DNA from: Phycisphaerae bacterium
GTDB lineage: Bacteria; Planctomycetota; Phycisphaerae; Tepidisphaerales; Tepidisphaeraceae
DNA length: 52,366 nt
Direction: 5' to 3'
Assembly (NCBI GenBank): GCA_030448225.1
Contig: JAUJNJ010000024.1
Span: 2,446-54,811, forward strand
Program-made: the position numbers and the translations under genes
The notes under the pieces: model-generated
Database searches by the model: none
Told to the model about the DNA's origin: nothing
Seen by the model: the letters and a program-made list of their open reading frames with translations, nothing else
Shown: positions 1-15,792 of the stretch, piece by piece
Numbering within the stretch: position 1 is the first letter of the stretch
How the letters are laid out: the number at the start of each line of letters is the position of its first letter

Positions 1-62
1 AGGGGCGCGCCGACAGCAGCAAGCAGCAGGATCGGCCGGCGGAGCGGGCCGACTGCCCACAT
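1..62 (-). CDS. N-terminal fragment of a probable exported protein, cut by window edge
   Basis: Reading leftward from an ATG at 62, the 20 visible codons give a short basic start (MWAVGPLRR) followed by the hydrophobic run PILLLAAVGAP, which looks like the beginning of a signal peptide. The rest lies outside the window, so no function can be named. The upstream 20 bases contain no strong Shine-Dalgarno sequence. The call rests only on the signal-peptide pattern. Confidence 0.3.
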   Translation of the reverse strand, partial: MWAVGPLRRPILLLAAVGAP

Positions 63-183
63 CTTCTCGACGAGGGATAGGGTGACGAATTTCGACGCAG
101 ACGGACGCCGGGCGTTCGGGCAGGGCAGGCACGCGGCGCGATGGGCGGCGGCAGCCAGGTGCCGCTACCGTGTGAGCGTCCGC

Positions 184-360
184 ATGGCAGTACTCGGAAC
201 AACCTTTCCGACGCCGACCAGCACGAGTACACGAGCGCGCACGGACGTGCAGGAGTGGATGCTCGCCGCCGGATTCATGCGGTGCGGCGAGTGCTGGTTG
301 GTGGAGGAGCCGGACCTCGGCTATCTCGACCCCGTGGAAGTGATCGACCTGCAGCCGGTG
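184..360 (+). CDS. Copy 1 of a small WLV-(D/E)EPDL motif protein, end not clear
   Basis: From the ATG at 184 the frame gives a Thr-rich start and then a segment VQEWMLAAGF, followed by GECWLVEEPDLGYLDPVEV. This closely matches the small protein at 3227-3390 ([19 protein letters not shown]). Because two copies in one window share the same residues in the same order, I treat it as a real coding segment. The frame stays open past 360 to 846, but the composition there no longer looks like protein, so the true stop may be lost by a frame change. I do not recognise the family. The two invariant Trp and the acidic tail suggest a small helical adaptor-like domain, which is inference. Confidence 0.45.
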
Positions 361-764
361 TTGGGGCGCGGCACGAGAACTGAGAAATCGCTGGCCGGCG
401 TCGCCAACCTCGCGCGGCTGACGGGCCCGGTCGCCGGCGGCGGGCGCGTCCTCCAGTCGACGAGCGACCCGCGGGTGATCGCTCCTTCCATGATCGCTTC
501 GATTCCCGCAACGCTGAGTGGCCCACCCGGTGCACCGAGCGGGCCTTTATTGCGCGAGATTGGACGCACGGGAATCGCTTCACGCTGCGTCACCTACCGA
601 AGAACGTCAGCAACAGGTGGGGTGCCATCGCCGCGGCGTGTAGGCCTTCACGTCGCTCCGCAGTCGTTCCGGCCCACACTTTCGTCACGCCCGCGGCGTC
701 ATCCGTTTCAGGACGGCTCGCGTGCCGCGACAGCGCCATCATTCCAGCAACTCGCAGACTCGTA

Positions 765-1287
765 TCAGTCGAGGGCTCGAGCAGCGTCGATCTCAGGCTC
801 ACCGCCTGACCCAGCGTTTCCACTTGCAGGATCAGGCGGTCGTTGATCCGCTCGTCGACGACGCCCTGGAAGCCCCTGCAGCGGTCCCGATCGAACCCGC
901 ACGCGGGTTCAGCAGGAACGGGTAGGGATCGAGCGCCGCGACGGGCGACGCGAGGACCCACCTGAAGGTTTTGCAGTTCCCAGTCCAACCGCTGGTCGTG
1001 TACGCGGATGATGTTCGCGATGCGTGTCCGGTCGGCCGTGTAGGCCTGATCCAACGTGCCGAGCAGGAACAGGTAACCCGGGAACAACGGCTCTTCCACG
1101 AGCGCGCTCCGCGTGCCATATAGGCGCGCGGCCGCACGATCGGGAGGTAGAACGGGATCCCCATGGCGGCAAGTTCGCCGGCCAGGATCTTCTCCTGCCG
1201 GCTCTTCGTGTGCAGCACGTGCCACGAACAGCCGGGATGTATTTCGAGCTGGACCTTCACGAATTCCCCATCACGATGTCCGGTCAT
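765..1287 (-). CDS. NusG/RfaH-family transcription antiterminator, frameshifted
   Basis: From an ATG at 1287 the minus strand encodes the classic NusG N-terminal (NGN) start WHVLHTKSRQEK and then MGIPFYLPIVR. The reading then moves to a second frame with EEPLFPGYLFLLG, the conserved FPGY core of the family, and IRVHDQRLDWELQNLQ. It changes again for ALDPYPFLL and ends with FQGVVDERINDRLILQVE, which fits the KOW end. Allowing two or three single-base corrections, a TGA at 765-767 gives about 174 residues, the usual length of specialised NusG paralogs (RfaH, UpxY, LoaP). No L11, SecE or rpoB neighbours are present, so this is a specialised paralog rather than housekeeping NusG. Such proteins usually act on long polysaccharide or secondary-metabolite operons. 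The target here is unknown. It may be a pseudogene or sequencing damage. Confidence 0.7.
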
Positions 1288-1842
1288 CGCCCGATGACGG
1301 CACCGCGTTGATCCCCCGGCACGACGTGCAAAACCCGCAATCCCCGGCGTCTGCATGAGTCGTCGCTGTCTGTCCAGCCCCACCAGATAACCGCGGAAGA
1401 ATGCGCCAGTTCAACTCACCGTACGCCAAAAGGATATTACACCAAGGTGCGGGCGGAAAGTACTTTGGCAGCGAGGGCGTCGGGGTTCCGCCCGTGTCCA
1501 ACCGCCCGCCCCGTCCACTTATTCCTGAAATCCACCTTTCTACTTCGGTGGGCGACGCGGGTCGATCTGCAGCAGTTTGGGTAGGGTTTGCTGAAGGAAC
1601 GGCGGTGGAATACCGTCCGACGAAAATTGCACGAACCAGTTGCTCGCCGCGGCGTAGGACATGATTCCAATGGCGGCTCGGGGTCAGCCCACCCGGCTAG
1701 CTGCGGAACAGCCAGATCTTCAGGCGGGGAACACCCTGTAGGTTGCGGCCCTGCGGTTTTCTTGCTCCCCACACAGACATTTGATAAATACTGTAGTGCC
1801 TCCGGGGGAAGGGGCAGGTGCGTTAGGGGCGGCACCGAGGGC
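1288..1842. other. Unassigned 555-bp stretch upstream of the NusG-like gene
   Basis: No frame on either strand shows a recognisable domain here. The stretch is somewhat less GC-rich than its neighbours, including short A/T patches near 1400-1450 and 1780-1800. If the promoter candidate at 1843-1872 is used, this would be a long untranslated leader of the NusG-like gene. A decayed gene is equally possible. Confidence 0.3.
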
Positions 1843-1872
1843 ATTTAACCGACAACCGGCCGGGACGGTCAA
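1843..1872 (-). promoter_or_regulatory. Possible sigma-70-type promoter facing the NusG-like gene
   Basis: On the minus strand TTGACC (1872-1867) is followed after 18 bases by TTAAAT (1848-1843), a fair match to -35 and -10 boxes in a GC-rich background where such boxes are rare by chance. There is no experimental support, and the distance to the NusG-like start is over 550 bases. Confidence 0.2.
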
Positions 1873-3226
1873 GCGGGGGCGGTCCATGCGCTAATGTTCG
1901 GCGAGCAGGTTTTCATTGGGGAATGGAATGTTACGCACGACAGAAACACCTCTTGTTGATGAGGTCGGTTGCTGGGGAGGGTTCACGCCACGAGGCTTGG
2001 AATGGGGGGCGTCGACTTGTCAGTGGGTGGGCAGCGGACGCATGCGTCACGAGCGCATCCTCGTGGGCAGGTGTTGACCCGGGCGGGTACGCTCGCGTGG
2101 ACGCCAATGGTCACGTCAGGCCAGCAGTTCGGTTCCCCCACGTCACCGTCGAACAACCGCTTTTCAGCGGTTGCGTGTTCGTCCACGGCGAGGAACGCGA
2201 CTTCCAGCGCGCTCGCGACGGGCCGCGTGCTCGAGGTGGTCGAACTGGCGGATCAGGACTGCGGCGGTGGGACTGGCGAACGTCAAGTTCGCGACGTCAC
2301 GGCGACGCGGCGGCTGGCCACCGCGACGCCATCGGCGAGGCGATCAGGTCTCCGAGGTACGTCGGGGCCCGCTGGCCGGCTTGCAGGGGTTTCGCCGCCC
2401 GGAATGCCCCGCCCGGTCGCCTCGTTCTTCAGATTCGCGAACTGAACATCGCGCGGCCACCGTCGACGTTGACGCCGACCGCCACTGTTCCCCGTCGAAC
2501 AGTAACCTTCGCGTTGTACGGCTGCGCGAGGCTTGTGGCGTTCGCACACGCGCGCGCCGTTGTTCGGCAACACGAGCACGCCGTGACACAGCGGCTCCTG
2601 ATTTCGCCTTCCCGGTCGGTGCCTCCGGCACCGCCCGCGCACTGCATCCGTAACTCGGCGTAGTGCTTCTCCGCCGACCTGCCGCCGCTCCGTCGAGCTC
2701 GCCGTCAACGGTGCTTCCGCACTCCGCCTCACCGTCTCGCCCGTTCACCCCCGGGTTCGGTGCTGCTCAAGGGCAGGTGCCCCCGCCCCGTCTCCGTTCC
2801 CGCCTGCGGTCACCACCGGTTCCGCGTACACTCGAGCCACGGTTCAGAGGCGGGTGGGCTGCGTGCAAGGCAGAACTGAGACACGCTCGTCGTCGCCGCA
2901 GCGGCGACAGCGCGTCGTGGAAGCGCTGCGCGCGATCCGCTGGGCCCATGCGATTAGGATGTAACGGTCAAACCGGCCGTGCGGGGAGCGAACGCACTCC
3001 CGGGTCCTGTCACACCGTCATAATCCCGTTAATTAAACGTCTGCGACTGCGGGCTTCGCCCGAGCGAGGTGGACCGTGTTGCCAACCGAATCGTATACAG
3101 GTAAAGGCGGCCCGTAGGGGAGAGGGTAATCCACAGAAGGGGTGAGCATCGGCAAGCGCCGAGGAAGTTGTTCCGCATGCCTCGTACCTTCCGGATTCGT
3201 GTGAAGCTTCAGCAGTTGCAAGCAAC
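1873..3226. other. Low-coding region, no recognisable gene
   Basis: About 1.35 kb without a gene I can name. Fragments that look protein-like occur on the minus strand in alternating frames (for example NAKVTVRRGTVAVGVNVDGG near 2450-2520 and DEHATAEKRLFDGDVGEPN near 2130-2186). They may be remains of one minus-strand gene with many frame changes. A plus-strand start at 1928 gives a 49-codon frame with no known similarity. I see no tRNA, rRNA or clear structured RNA. The base composition is lower in GC than the signalling operon beside it, so an old pseudogene or imported, decaying DNA is plausible. Confidence 0.35.
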
Positions 3227-3390
3227 ATGTCGAAGGAGGAGCGGCGACCCGTCGACGAAGAAGAGATTCGAAAATGGCTCACCGACGCCGGCATGCGGCC
3301 GTGCCGGACGGGACGTGGCTGGTGGACGAGCCGGACCTCAGCCACCTCGATCCGTCGGAGGTCGAGTCGATCGTGGAAGAACCAAATTGA
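3227..3390 (+). CDS. Copy 2 of a small WLV-(D/E)EPDL motif protein, one frameshift
   Basis: ATG at 3227 starts [18 protein letters not shown]. After TDAGMRP one base is missing and the frame resumes as [20 protein letters not shown], then ESIVEEPN and a TGA at 3388-3390. With that base restored the protein is about 55 residues, strongly acidic, with two Trp. It aligns along most of its length with the segment at 250-345. It runs against the 3-prime end of the PP2C-type phosphatase gene on the other strand. No domain family is known to me. The repeat of the same motif 3 kb away argues for a real, duplicated small gene. Confidence 0.55.
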
Positions 3391-5253
3391 TCCACTCGGG
3401 TCGCAGCCGACCTTCCCGGCTGCGTGCCTCCACCCGATCGCGTCCCCGGCGGCAGGCGTTCGATGGCCAGTGCGGTCTCGTCGTCGTTGCGGTCGGCCGA
3501 CCCGGTCAATCCCCTCACGGCGGCGGAAAGGTGTCGCAGGCTCACGTCGAGCGACTCGCCGCGGGCGGCGAGCACGTCCAGCGTGCGCGTCACGCCGAAC
3601 AGTTCTCCCGCGGCGCTCATCGCCTCGGTCAGGCCGTCGGAGTGGATGTAGAGGCGGTCCCCCGGCAGCAGGGCGACCACTTCGTCGTCGTACGGCTCGT
3701 CGGGCACGCCGACCGGGAAGCCGGACGCTTGCAGCACGTCGGTCTCGCCGTCGGCGCACGCGGAGGATCGGCGGGTGGCCCGCCGAGACGTACGCGAACT
3801 CGTGGCGTGCCGTGTCGAGCAACCCGTAGGCCATCGTGAAATATTGCCCCGTCGACGTGTCGAACGGAACCGGTGGCTCAGCCGTTCCGCCACCCGGTGG
3901 GGCAACTCGATCCCGAAGCCGCCCGGCGAGTGGGCGATCGCCGGCCGCGCCAGCCGCGTCTTCCTCGTGCCGGTGCCACAGCATCGACGACGGTCGGGCT
4001 CTGGGAGAGGAATCGGCTGACGGTCACCGACAGCAGGGCGGCGGCCACGCCGTAGCCGCTCACGTCCAGCACGTAGGCGCCCGACGCGGTCGCCGTCGAG
4101 GCGAACACGTTCAGGATGTCGCCCGCCAGCCCGGCGGACGGCTCGAACCGCCACGCGAAGTCGTACCCCGCGACGGCCGGCCCCGTCGTGGGCAAACCCC
4201 GCCTGAATCTGGGCGGCCGCGCGCAGGTCGTCCTGCATCCGCGCGTTGGCCGCCTGCAGTTCGCGGTTGCGCTGCTCGAGGCCGCTCCAGGCGGTAGATC
4301 TGCTCGACCGACCGCTTCAGCGCCCACCTGCGTGCCGACCCGCGCGAGCACCGGGAAGTCGAGCGGCTTGGTCACGTAGTCGTTCGCCCCGAGGTTGATC
4401 GCCTCGACGACGTCGTCGCTCGCGTCCTTCGCGGTGGCCATGATCACGGGCAGTTCGGTGGGCGTGCGCGACTGCCGCAGCGTGCGCAGCACGTCGATGC
4501 CGCTCATCCCCGGCATCATCACGTCGAGCAGCACCGCGTCGTAATCCGCGTTCCGGACCCGCTCCAGCGCCTGCATGCCGTTGTCGGCCGTGTCGACCGA
4601 ATACCCCTTGCGGCCGAGCCAGCGAGCGGCGACGTCGCGATTGGCATCGGTGTCGTCGACGACGAGCACGCGGCCGGCGGTGTCAGTCGTATTCTGAGAG
4701 CCCGTCGTCGGCGATGCCAACCGCCAGCGAAATGGGTTCCGCGACGACATCGGGAGTGGGAGCGGCGTCGGGAGCGGCATCGCGAGCGGGAGCGGTAACA
4801 GCGTAACGGCGGCAGCGGCATCGGCGGGCGGCGAAGAAACGGCAGCGGGTGCCGCGCCGGGGGGCTGCTGTGCCGCCGGCGACGGATCGGTCGGTTCGAT
4901 TAACGCGGCGATCTTGCCGAGCAGCCGAGGAAGGTCGACCGGCTTCGTGTCGTAGTCGTCGCAGCCGGCCTGGAGGGCCTTCTGCCGGTCGCCGCTCATC
5001 GCGCGCCGTCGTCAGCGCGATCACGGGGAGGCGGCCGCGTGCCGGGAAGGCCTTGATCTGTCGCGTCGCGGTCCAGCCGTCGAGCACCGGCAGGTTCAGG
5101 TCCATCAGCACCAGATCCGGCCCGTCGTGCCGCGTCATCTCCACCGCCTGCTGCCCGTCCGCCGCCTGCAGGACTTCGTGTCCCCTGCCGCAGCCGCGCG
5201 CGCGGCATGTCGCGGTTGGGTTCGCTGTCGTCGACGAGCAGGATCTTCGCCAT
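3279..5253 (-). CDS. Response regulator with two receiver domains and a PP2C (SpoIIE/RsbU-type) phosphatase domain
   Basis: The start ATG at 5253 gives [16 protein letters not shown], the acidic pocket of a receiver domain. Its phospho-acceptor lies in [14 protein letters not shown] and its lysine in YDTKPVD. A Pro/Ala-rich linker leads to a second receiver with [27 protein letters not shown] and VTKPLDF. A short helical linker ([14 protein letters not shown]) leads to the phosphatase: [58 protein letters not shown] and a terminal DDETAL. The metal-binding Asp residues expected for SpoIIE/RsbU enzymes are visible. At least four frame changes are needed (near 5200, 5000, 4310 and 4000-3800). 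The C-terminus is uncertain and could end near 3338. It could be two genes, but the frame is open across the linker. It is the last gene of the signalling operon. A partner-switching role on anti-sigma antagonists is inferred. Confidence 0.8.
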
Positions 5254-5284
5254 GTCTCGTTCTCGCCGCCGGAGCCGGCGGCAT

Positions 5285-7894
5285 TCACGCGGTGGCGGCC
5301 GACGCTACGGTGCTTGACGACACGTCGTTGGGCGGCGGGGCAGGTCGAGGTGATGTCGGTGATGTCGCGCACCGCCCGCAGTCCGTTGGTGCCGTCGCCG
5401 CCCTTCTGGAGCACGCGGGCGACGAGGCCGTTGAGGCGTTGGCGGTCCTCGTCCGTGAGGTCCTTGGCGGTCATGACGACGACAGGGATCGATCGCCACG
5501 CCTCGTTGCGGTGGAGTTCGGCCGCGACCTCGAAGCCGTTGATGCCGGGCATCATCAGGTCGAGCAGGATCAGGTCGGGCGGCGCCTCCGCGACCCGCCG
5601 CAGCCCCTCCTCGCCGTCGGCGGCGACGTCGACGGCCCAGCCCTCGGCTTCGAGCACGGGGCGCAGCACGTCGCGCGACGCCGGGTCGTCGTCGACGACG
5701 AGCACGCGGCACGGCATTGCCTGGCACGCGTACCGCCGCAGCACCGACAGGAGGCGGCCGCGGTCGATCGGCTTCGTCATGAAGTCCGACGCGCCCAGCG
5801 CGAAGCCGAGGTTCCGGTCGCCGGTCATCGTCACCATGATGACCGGGATGTCCGCCAGTTCCGGCGCCGACTTCAGCGACGTGAGGACGGCCCAGCCGTC
5901 CATCTGCGGCATCAGCACGTCGAGCGTGATCGCCAGCGGGCGGTGCTCGCGCGCGAGCCGCAACCCCTCCGGCCCGTCCGACGCGGTGACCACGCGATAC
6001 CCCTCGTTCGTCAGCAGGCGTGCGGCCAACGCGCGTGCGTCGGCGTCGTCGTCGACGACGAGGATCGTCGGCGCGCCGTCGGCGGGGCGGGGACCGATCG
6101 CCGCGCCGCTCGCATTCGCGCCCGGCGGGGCGTCGGCCGCGGGTTGCGGCACCTCGGCCGGCAGCCGCATCGTGAACGTCGACCCCTCGCCGCTCCGACT
6201 GTCGGCGAGCACGTCGCCGCCCATCATCTGGCAGAACTTGCGCGTGATCGACAGGCCCAAGCCGGTGCCGCCGTACTCGCGCGTCGTCGACGCGTCGGCC
6301 TGCATGAACGGCTCGAACAGCCGGCCCATCTGCTCGGGCGTCATGCCGATCCCCGTATCGCGGACGCGGAACTCGACGAAGCCGCCCGCCGCGCCGCCCT
6401 GCCCAGCCGACCGCGTCACGTCGAGCGTGATCGACCCGTTCCGGGTGAACTTCGCCGCGTTCGACAGGAGGTTAAACAGGCCCTGGCGGACCTTCGTGAG
6501 GTCGGCGTGCATCGTGCCGGCGTCGGCCGCGCACCGCACCTCGAGCGTGTTGCCGTTCTTCTCGACGAGCGGCTGGACCGTGACCGCGACGTCGCCGACG
6601 GCGGCGGCGACGTCGAACGTCTCAACGAACAGTTCCATCCGACCCGCCTCGACCTTCGACAGGTCGAGGATGTCGTTCACGAGCGCGAGCAGGTGCTTCC
6701 CGGCCGCCCGGATGCGGCCGAGCTCGGGGATCAACTGCTTGACGCCCAGCTCCTCGCACTCCTCCTGCAGCATCTCGCTGTAGCCGATGACGGCGTTCAG
6801 CGGCGTGCGCAGCTCGTGGCTCATGTTCGCCAGGAACTGGCTCTTGGCCCTGTTCGCGACCTCCGCCGCGTCCTTCGCGTGGAGCAGTTCCTCCTCGGCG
6901 CGGCGGCGGGCCGTGATGTCGGCGTGGGCGCCGACCCACTCGCGGATCGCGCCGTCGTGTTCCAGCACCGGCGCGGCGCGCACGCTCATCGGGACGTACG
7001 TCCCGTCGCCGCGGCGGAGGCGGTGCTCGATCTCGTAGAGGCTGCGCGTCTGGACCGCCCGCCGCCACACGCGCGACGTCTGCTCGCGCTCCTCGGGGTG
7101 GACGGCGTCGAGCCACCCGCGGCCGCGCAGCTGCTCGAACGTCTGGCCGGTGAAGAGCGACCAGTTCGGCTGCTCGGTCGTGAACTGGCCGTCGGCGGCC
7201 GCGGTCCAGACGATCTGGCTCGTGGCGGTCACGAGCGAGCGGAACCGCTCCTCGCTGCCGCGGCGGTCGCGCTCGAGCCGCTCGAGCTCCTCGCCGCGCC
7301 GCTTCTCGCGGGCGACCTCCTCGCGGAGCCGGTCGGCCTCCCAGCGCTGCCGCTGCTCGGCCAGGCGCTGCTCGGCCATGCGCTCCTCGGCGGCGACCAG
7401 CTGCCGCGCCTGCCGCTTGATCGCCTCGGTCTTCTGGAACAGGTCGATGAACGCGGTGACCTTCCCCTTGAGGATCTCCGGCACGATCGGCTTGAACAGG
7501 AAGTCGACCGCGCCGACGCTGTACCCCCGCACCGCCGCGGCCTCGGAGCGGTCGTAGGCGGTGACGAAGATGATCGGCGTGTGCCGCGAGCGGTCGCGGC
7601 TGGCGGATGAGCGTCGCCGTCTCGAACCCGTCCATGCCGGGCATCTGCACGTCGAGGAGGATCACGGCGAAGTCCTGCGCGACAGGTGCTTCAACGCCGC
7701 CACGCCGGACGCCGCGCCGGACGTGCCTCCCGCCGACGCCGGCGAGGATCGCCTCCAGCGGCCAGGAGGTTCTCCGGGCGGTCGTCGACCATCAGGATGT
7801 CGGGCGAGGCGGGCTCGTCATCGTCGTGGCCCTCGCCGGCGGTTTGCGCCGTGGGGGCGGCCGCGTCGGAACGCTCGCCGGGTGGTGGTCGTGT

Positions 7895-7898
<4 letters not shown>
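5285..7898 (-). CDS. Hybrid sensor histidine kinase: REC-PAS-HisKA-HATPase-REC-REC
   Basis: The ATG at 7898 overlaps the stop of the upstream kinase as ATGA, indicating translational coupling. After an acidic leader comes an N-terminal receiver: [26 protein letters not shown] and [10 protein letters not shown] charged coiled coil (about 7450-7260) follows, then a PAS/PAC domain ([12 protein letters not shown] to [16 protein letters not shown]). HisKA has the phosphorylatable His in [14 protein letters not shown]. HATPase has [16 protein letters not shown] and GGTGLGLSI. Two C-terminal receivers follow: [14 protein letters not shown] with FMTKPID, and [15 protein letters not shown]. No transmembrane segment is seen, so the kinase is cytosolic. 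The core from 7532 to 5400 is one open frame. Frame changes are needed near 7600, 7750 and 7870, and the exact C-terminus (TGA at 5285-5287 in one frame) is uncertain. Confidence 0.88.
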
Positions 7899-13669
<5,771 letters not shown>

Positions 13670-14136
13670 AAACAGTCCTTTCGGCTGACGATCGTCGAAG
13701 ACCCCTTACCGAATATAGCCGGTCCATGCGAGCTCAGGAGGGGGCATTGTGGCGCTTCGACTTGGCCGGCGGCGTTGGCGACGGTGGCCCGGAACCCTCG
13801 CGGCCCCGACATCTGCTGCCCAAGAACACGGTTTGCGCGACTGGGGATGGAACGCCGCTCCACGTCGCTACAGGCACACCACGCGCAAACGCCTCGCTGA
13901 TACGTAGTTGATGGGAGGTGCCGGGGACGTTTTCCAGCCGTTCGAGCGCTCCCGGCGGTAGCCCTTGGGAAAGATAAATACAGTCGAATGTCGTGGCCCC
14001 GCGTTGCACCCGTGAGCGTCGCGGCTAGCATGGCGTTCGCTTCACCACGGCGGGTTCGCGTGCCGCTCGGCTTCAGTCGCGCCTCACGAGGGGCCGTCGA
14101 GTCCACACGCCGCCGCAGGCCACGGAGACGGACAAC
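13670..14136. other. Divergent intergenic region between the HAMP kinase and radical SAM genes
   Basis: 467 bp between two divergently read genes. It should hold both promoters. Short open frames exist on both strands but show no recognisable motif. A somewhat A/T-richer patch lies at 13965-13990. I see no convincing structured RNA. Confidence 0.35.
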
Positions 14137-15741
14137 ATGGAACTCCCCCGACGGGCGCGCGGCGACGAACTGCTCAAGCCGGGAGAGTTGACCGCGATCC
14201 GCGCCCGGCTGCGGAGTGTCGCGGCCGCCCACGACCTCACGACCGTCATCGCCTGCGCGTTCGACCACCGCACCCGCATGCTCCCGTTCATCTACGCCGA
14301 CACCCGCATGGCCCCGGCCGGCGTGCGGTCGATCGGCTCGACGATGGTCGACGCCGGGTTCGACAAGACCCGCATCGTCCTCCAGCAGTGGAACCGCCAC
14401 TTCCGCCCGTCGAAGATGCGCGTCGACGGCCGCGTGCCCGACCTCTTCATGGTCTCGAGCATGGGCCTGCACTCCGACCAGTGCATGGCCCTGGTCCGGG
14501 ACGCCCGGCGGATCGGCGCGGAACTAATCGACACCGGCGTGCAGCGCCTCGTTGGCGATCTGGACGAGCTGCCCGATTCCGTCCTCGGCGACCGCCTACT
14601 CGAACCGCCCAGCCGGCGGGGCCAGACGCTCGGCTCCCGCGCCGTCGAGGCGGGCCGGGTCCGCCGGCTCAGCCCGATCAGCTCGATCGTGCTGACGTTC
14701 GGCTGCAAGTTCGCCTGCCAGTACTGCCCGATCCCCGCCTACAACCAGCGCCAACACCGCGTGAAGAGCGGCGGCCGCATCGCCGAGGAGATGCACCGCC
14801 TGAACAGCGAGTACGGCCTGAAGTACTTCTTCGGCGCCGACGACAACTTCTTCAACACCAAGTCGCGCACGCTCGAGATCGTCGAGACGCTCGCCCGCGC
14901 CGACTTCGGCGGACAGCCGCTGCGCAAGCGAGTGCGGTGGCACACGGAGGTGACGGTCCACGACACGCTCCAGATGCGCGACCACCTCCCGCTGATCCGC
15001 ACGTCCGGCTGCCGCGCGCTGTGGCTCGGCGTCGAGGACCTGACGGCCACGCTCGTCAACAAGGGCCAGAGCGAGGCCAAGACGGTCGAGGCGTTCCGCC
15101 TGCTGAGCGACAACGGCATCTGCCCGATGCCGATGATGATGCACCACGACACCCAGCCGCTCTACTCGCGCGGCACGAACTACGGCCTGCTGAACCAGAT
15201 CCGCGTGCTGCGCAAGGCGGGCGCGGTCTCGCTGCAAGTGCTGATGATGACGCCGTCGGCCGGCACGAAGCTCTACGAGGGCACGTTCACCGACGGGCTG
15301 GTCCTCGCCCGCGTCGGCGGTCGGGAGGTGCGGCCGCACATGTACGACGGCAACTACGTCGTCGCCTCGAAGCACGCCCGCCCGTGGCGGAAGCAACTGA
15401 ACCTGCTGCTGGGGTACTTGTACTTCTACAACCCGGTGTGGCTGGCGGTCCTGCTGATCCGCAAGCGGACGCACACGTCGCAGAAGGCGGCGGCGATGCA
15501 GCTCGTCGGCATGCTGGGCCTGACGCAGACGATCCGCCGGACCGCGCTCTGGACGCTGCGCCTGATGTTCGGCAAGGTCCAGCGCCTCGCGGGCGCCCCC
15601 GCGAGCCCGCTGCCGATGCGCGGCGTCGACGGCGGCGCCGCGACCCACGCCGCCTGCGGCACCACGCCCGAGCCGCTGCTGACGCTGCGACTGCCCAAGC
15701 GGCAGCGCGCCGAGGCGGCCGTCCCCGCCGGCACGCCGTGA
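14137..15741 (+). CDS. Radical SAM protein with a shortened B12-binding-type N-terminal domain
   Basis: One clean frame of 534 residues. The radical SAM cluster motif is FGCKFACQYCP, with Cys190, Cys194 and Cys197 ligating the [4Fe-4S] cluster. It is followed by GADDNFFN and a strand containing GVEDLT, as in B12-binding radical SAM proteins. The N-terminal part (IACAFDHRTRMLPFIYADTRMAP, VPDLFMVSSMGLHS) has the start of a Rossmann-like cobalamin domain. The usual GGP and GEE segments are missing, and RDARRIG is joined directly to AELIDTGVQRLVGDLDELP. I infer an in-frame loss of roughly 70-90 residues. The C-terminal third has Leu-rich, partly amphipathic segments (YLYFYNPVWLAVLLI) that could touch the membrane. 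Substrate unknown. It is followed after 51 bp by the GH57 gene, probably as an operon. Confidence 0.85.
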   Translation: MELPRRARGDELLKPGELTAIRARLRSVAAAHDLTTVIACAFDHRTRMLPFIYADTRMAPAGVRSIGSTMVDAGFDKTRIVLQQWNRHFRPSKMRVDGRVPDLFMVSSMGLHSDQCMALVRDARRIGAELIDTGVQRLVGDLDELPDSVLGDRLLEPPSRRGQTLGSRAVEAGRVRRLSPISSIVLTFGCKFACQYCPIPAYNQRQHRVKSGGRIAEEMHRLNSEYGLKYFFGADDNFFNTKSRTLEIVETLARADFGGQPLRKRVRWHTEVTVHDTLQMRDHLPLIRTSGCRALWLGVEDLTATLVNKGQSEAKTVEAFRLLSDNGICPMPMMMHHDTQPLYSRGTNYGLLNQIRVLRKAGAVSLQVLMMTPSAGTKLYEGTFTDGLVLARVGGREVRPHMYDGNYVVASKHARPWRKQLNLLLGYLYFYNPVWLAVLLIRKRTHTSQKAAAMQLVGMLGLTQTIRRTALWTLRLMFGKVQRLAGAPASPLPMRGVDGGAATHAACGTTPEPLLTLRLPKRQRAEAAVPAGTP

Positions 15742-15792
15742 GGTGGCTCAGATGTTCCCAGGGCTCGCCCGACCCCCGTTCGCGCACCCGCA

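Noticed and set aside
5127..7610. Long plus-strand open frame opposite the hybrid kinase
   Set aside because: It is rich in Arg/Ala/Asp/Val without domain motifs and mirrors a well-supported minus-strand kinase. It is a GC-rich antisense shadow.
13734..14009. 91-codon minus-strand frame before the HAMP kinase
   Set aside because: No motif, no ribosome site, and composition like the surrounding intergenic DNA.
14596..15648. Minus-strand frame opposite the radical SAM gene
   Set aside because: The plus strand carries CxxxCxxC and family motifs. The minus frame has none.
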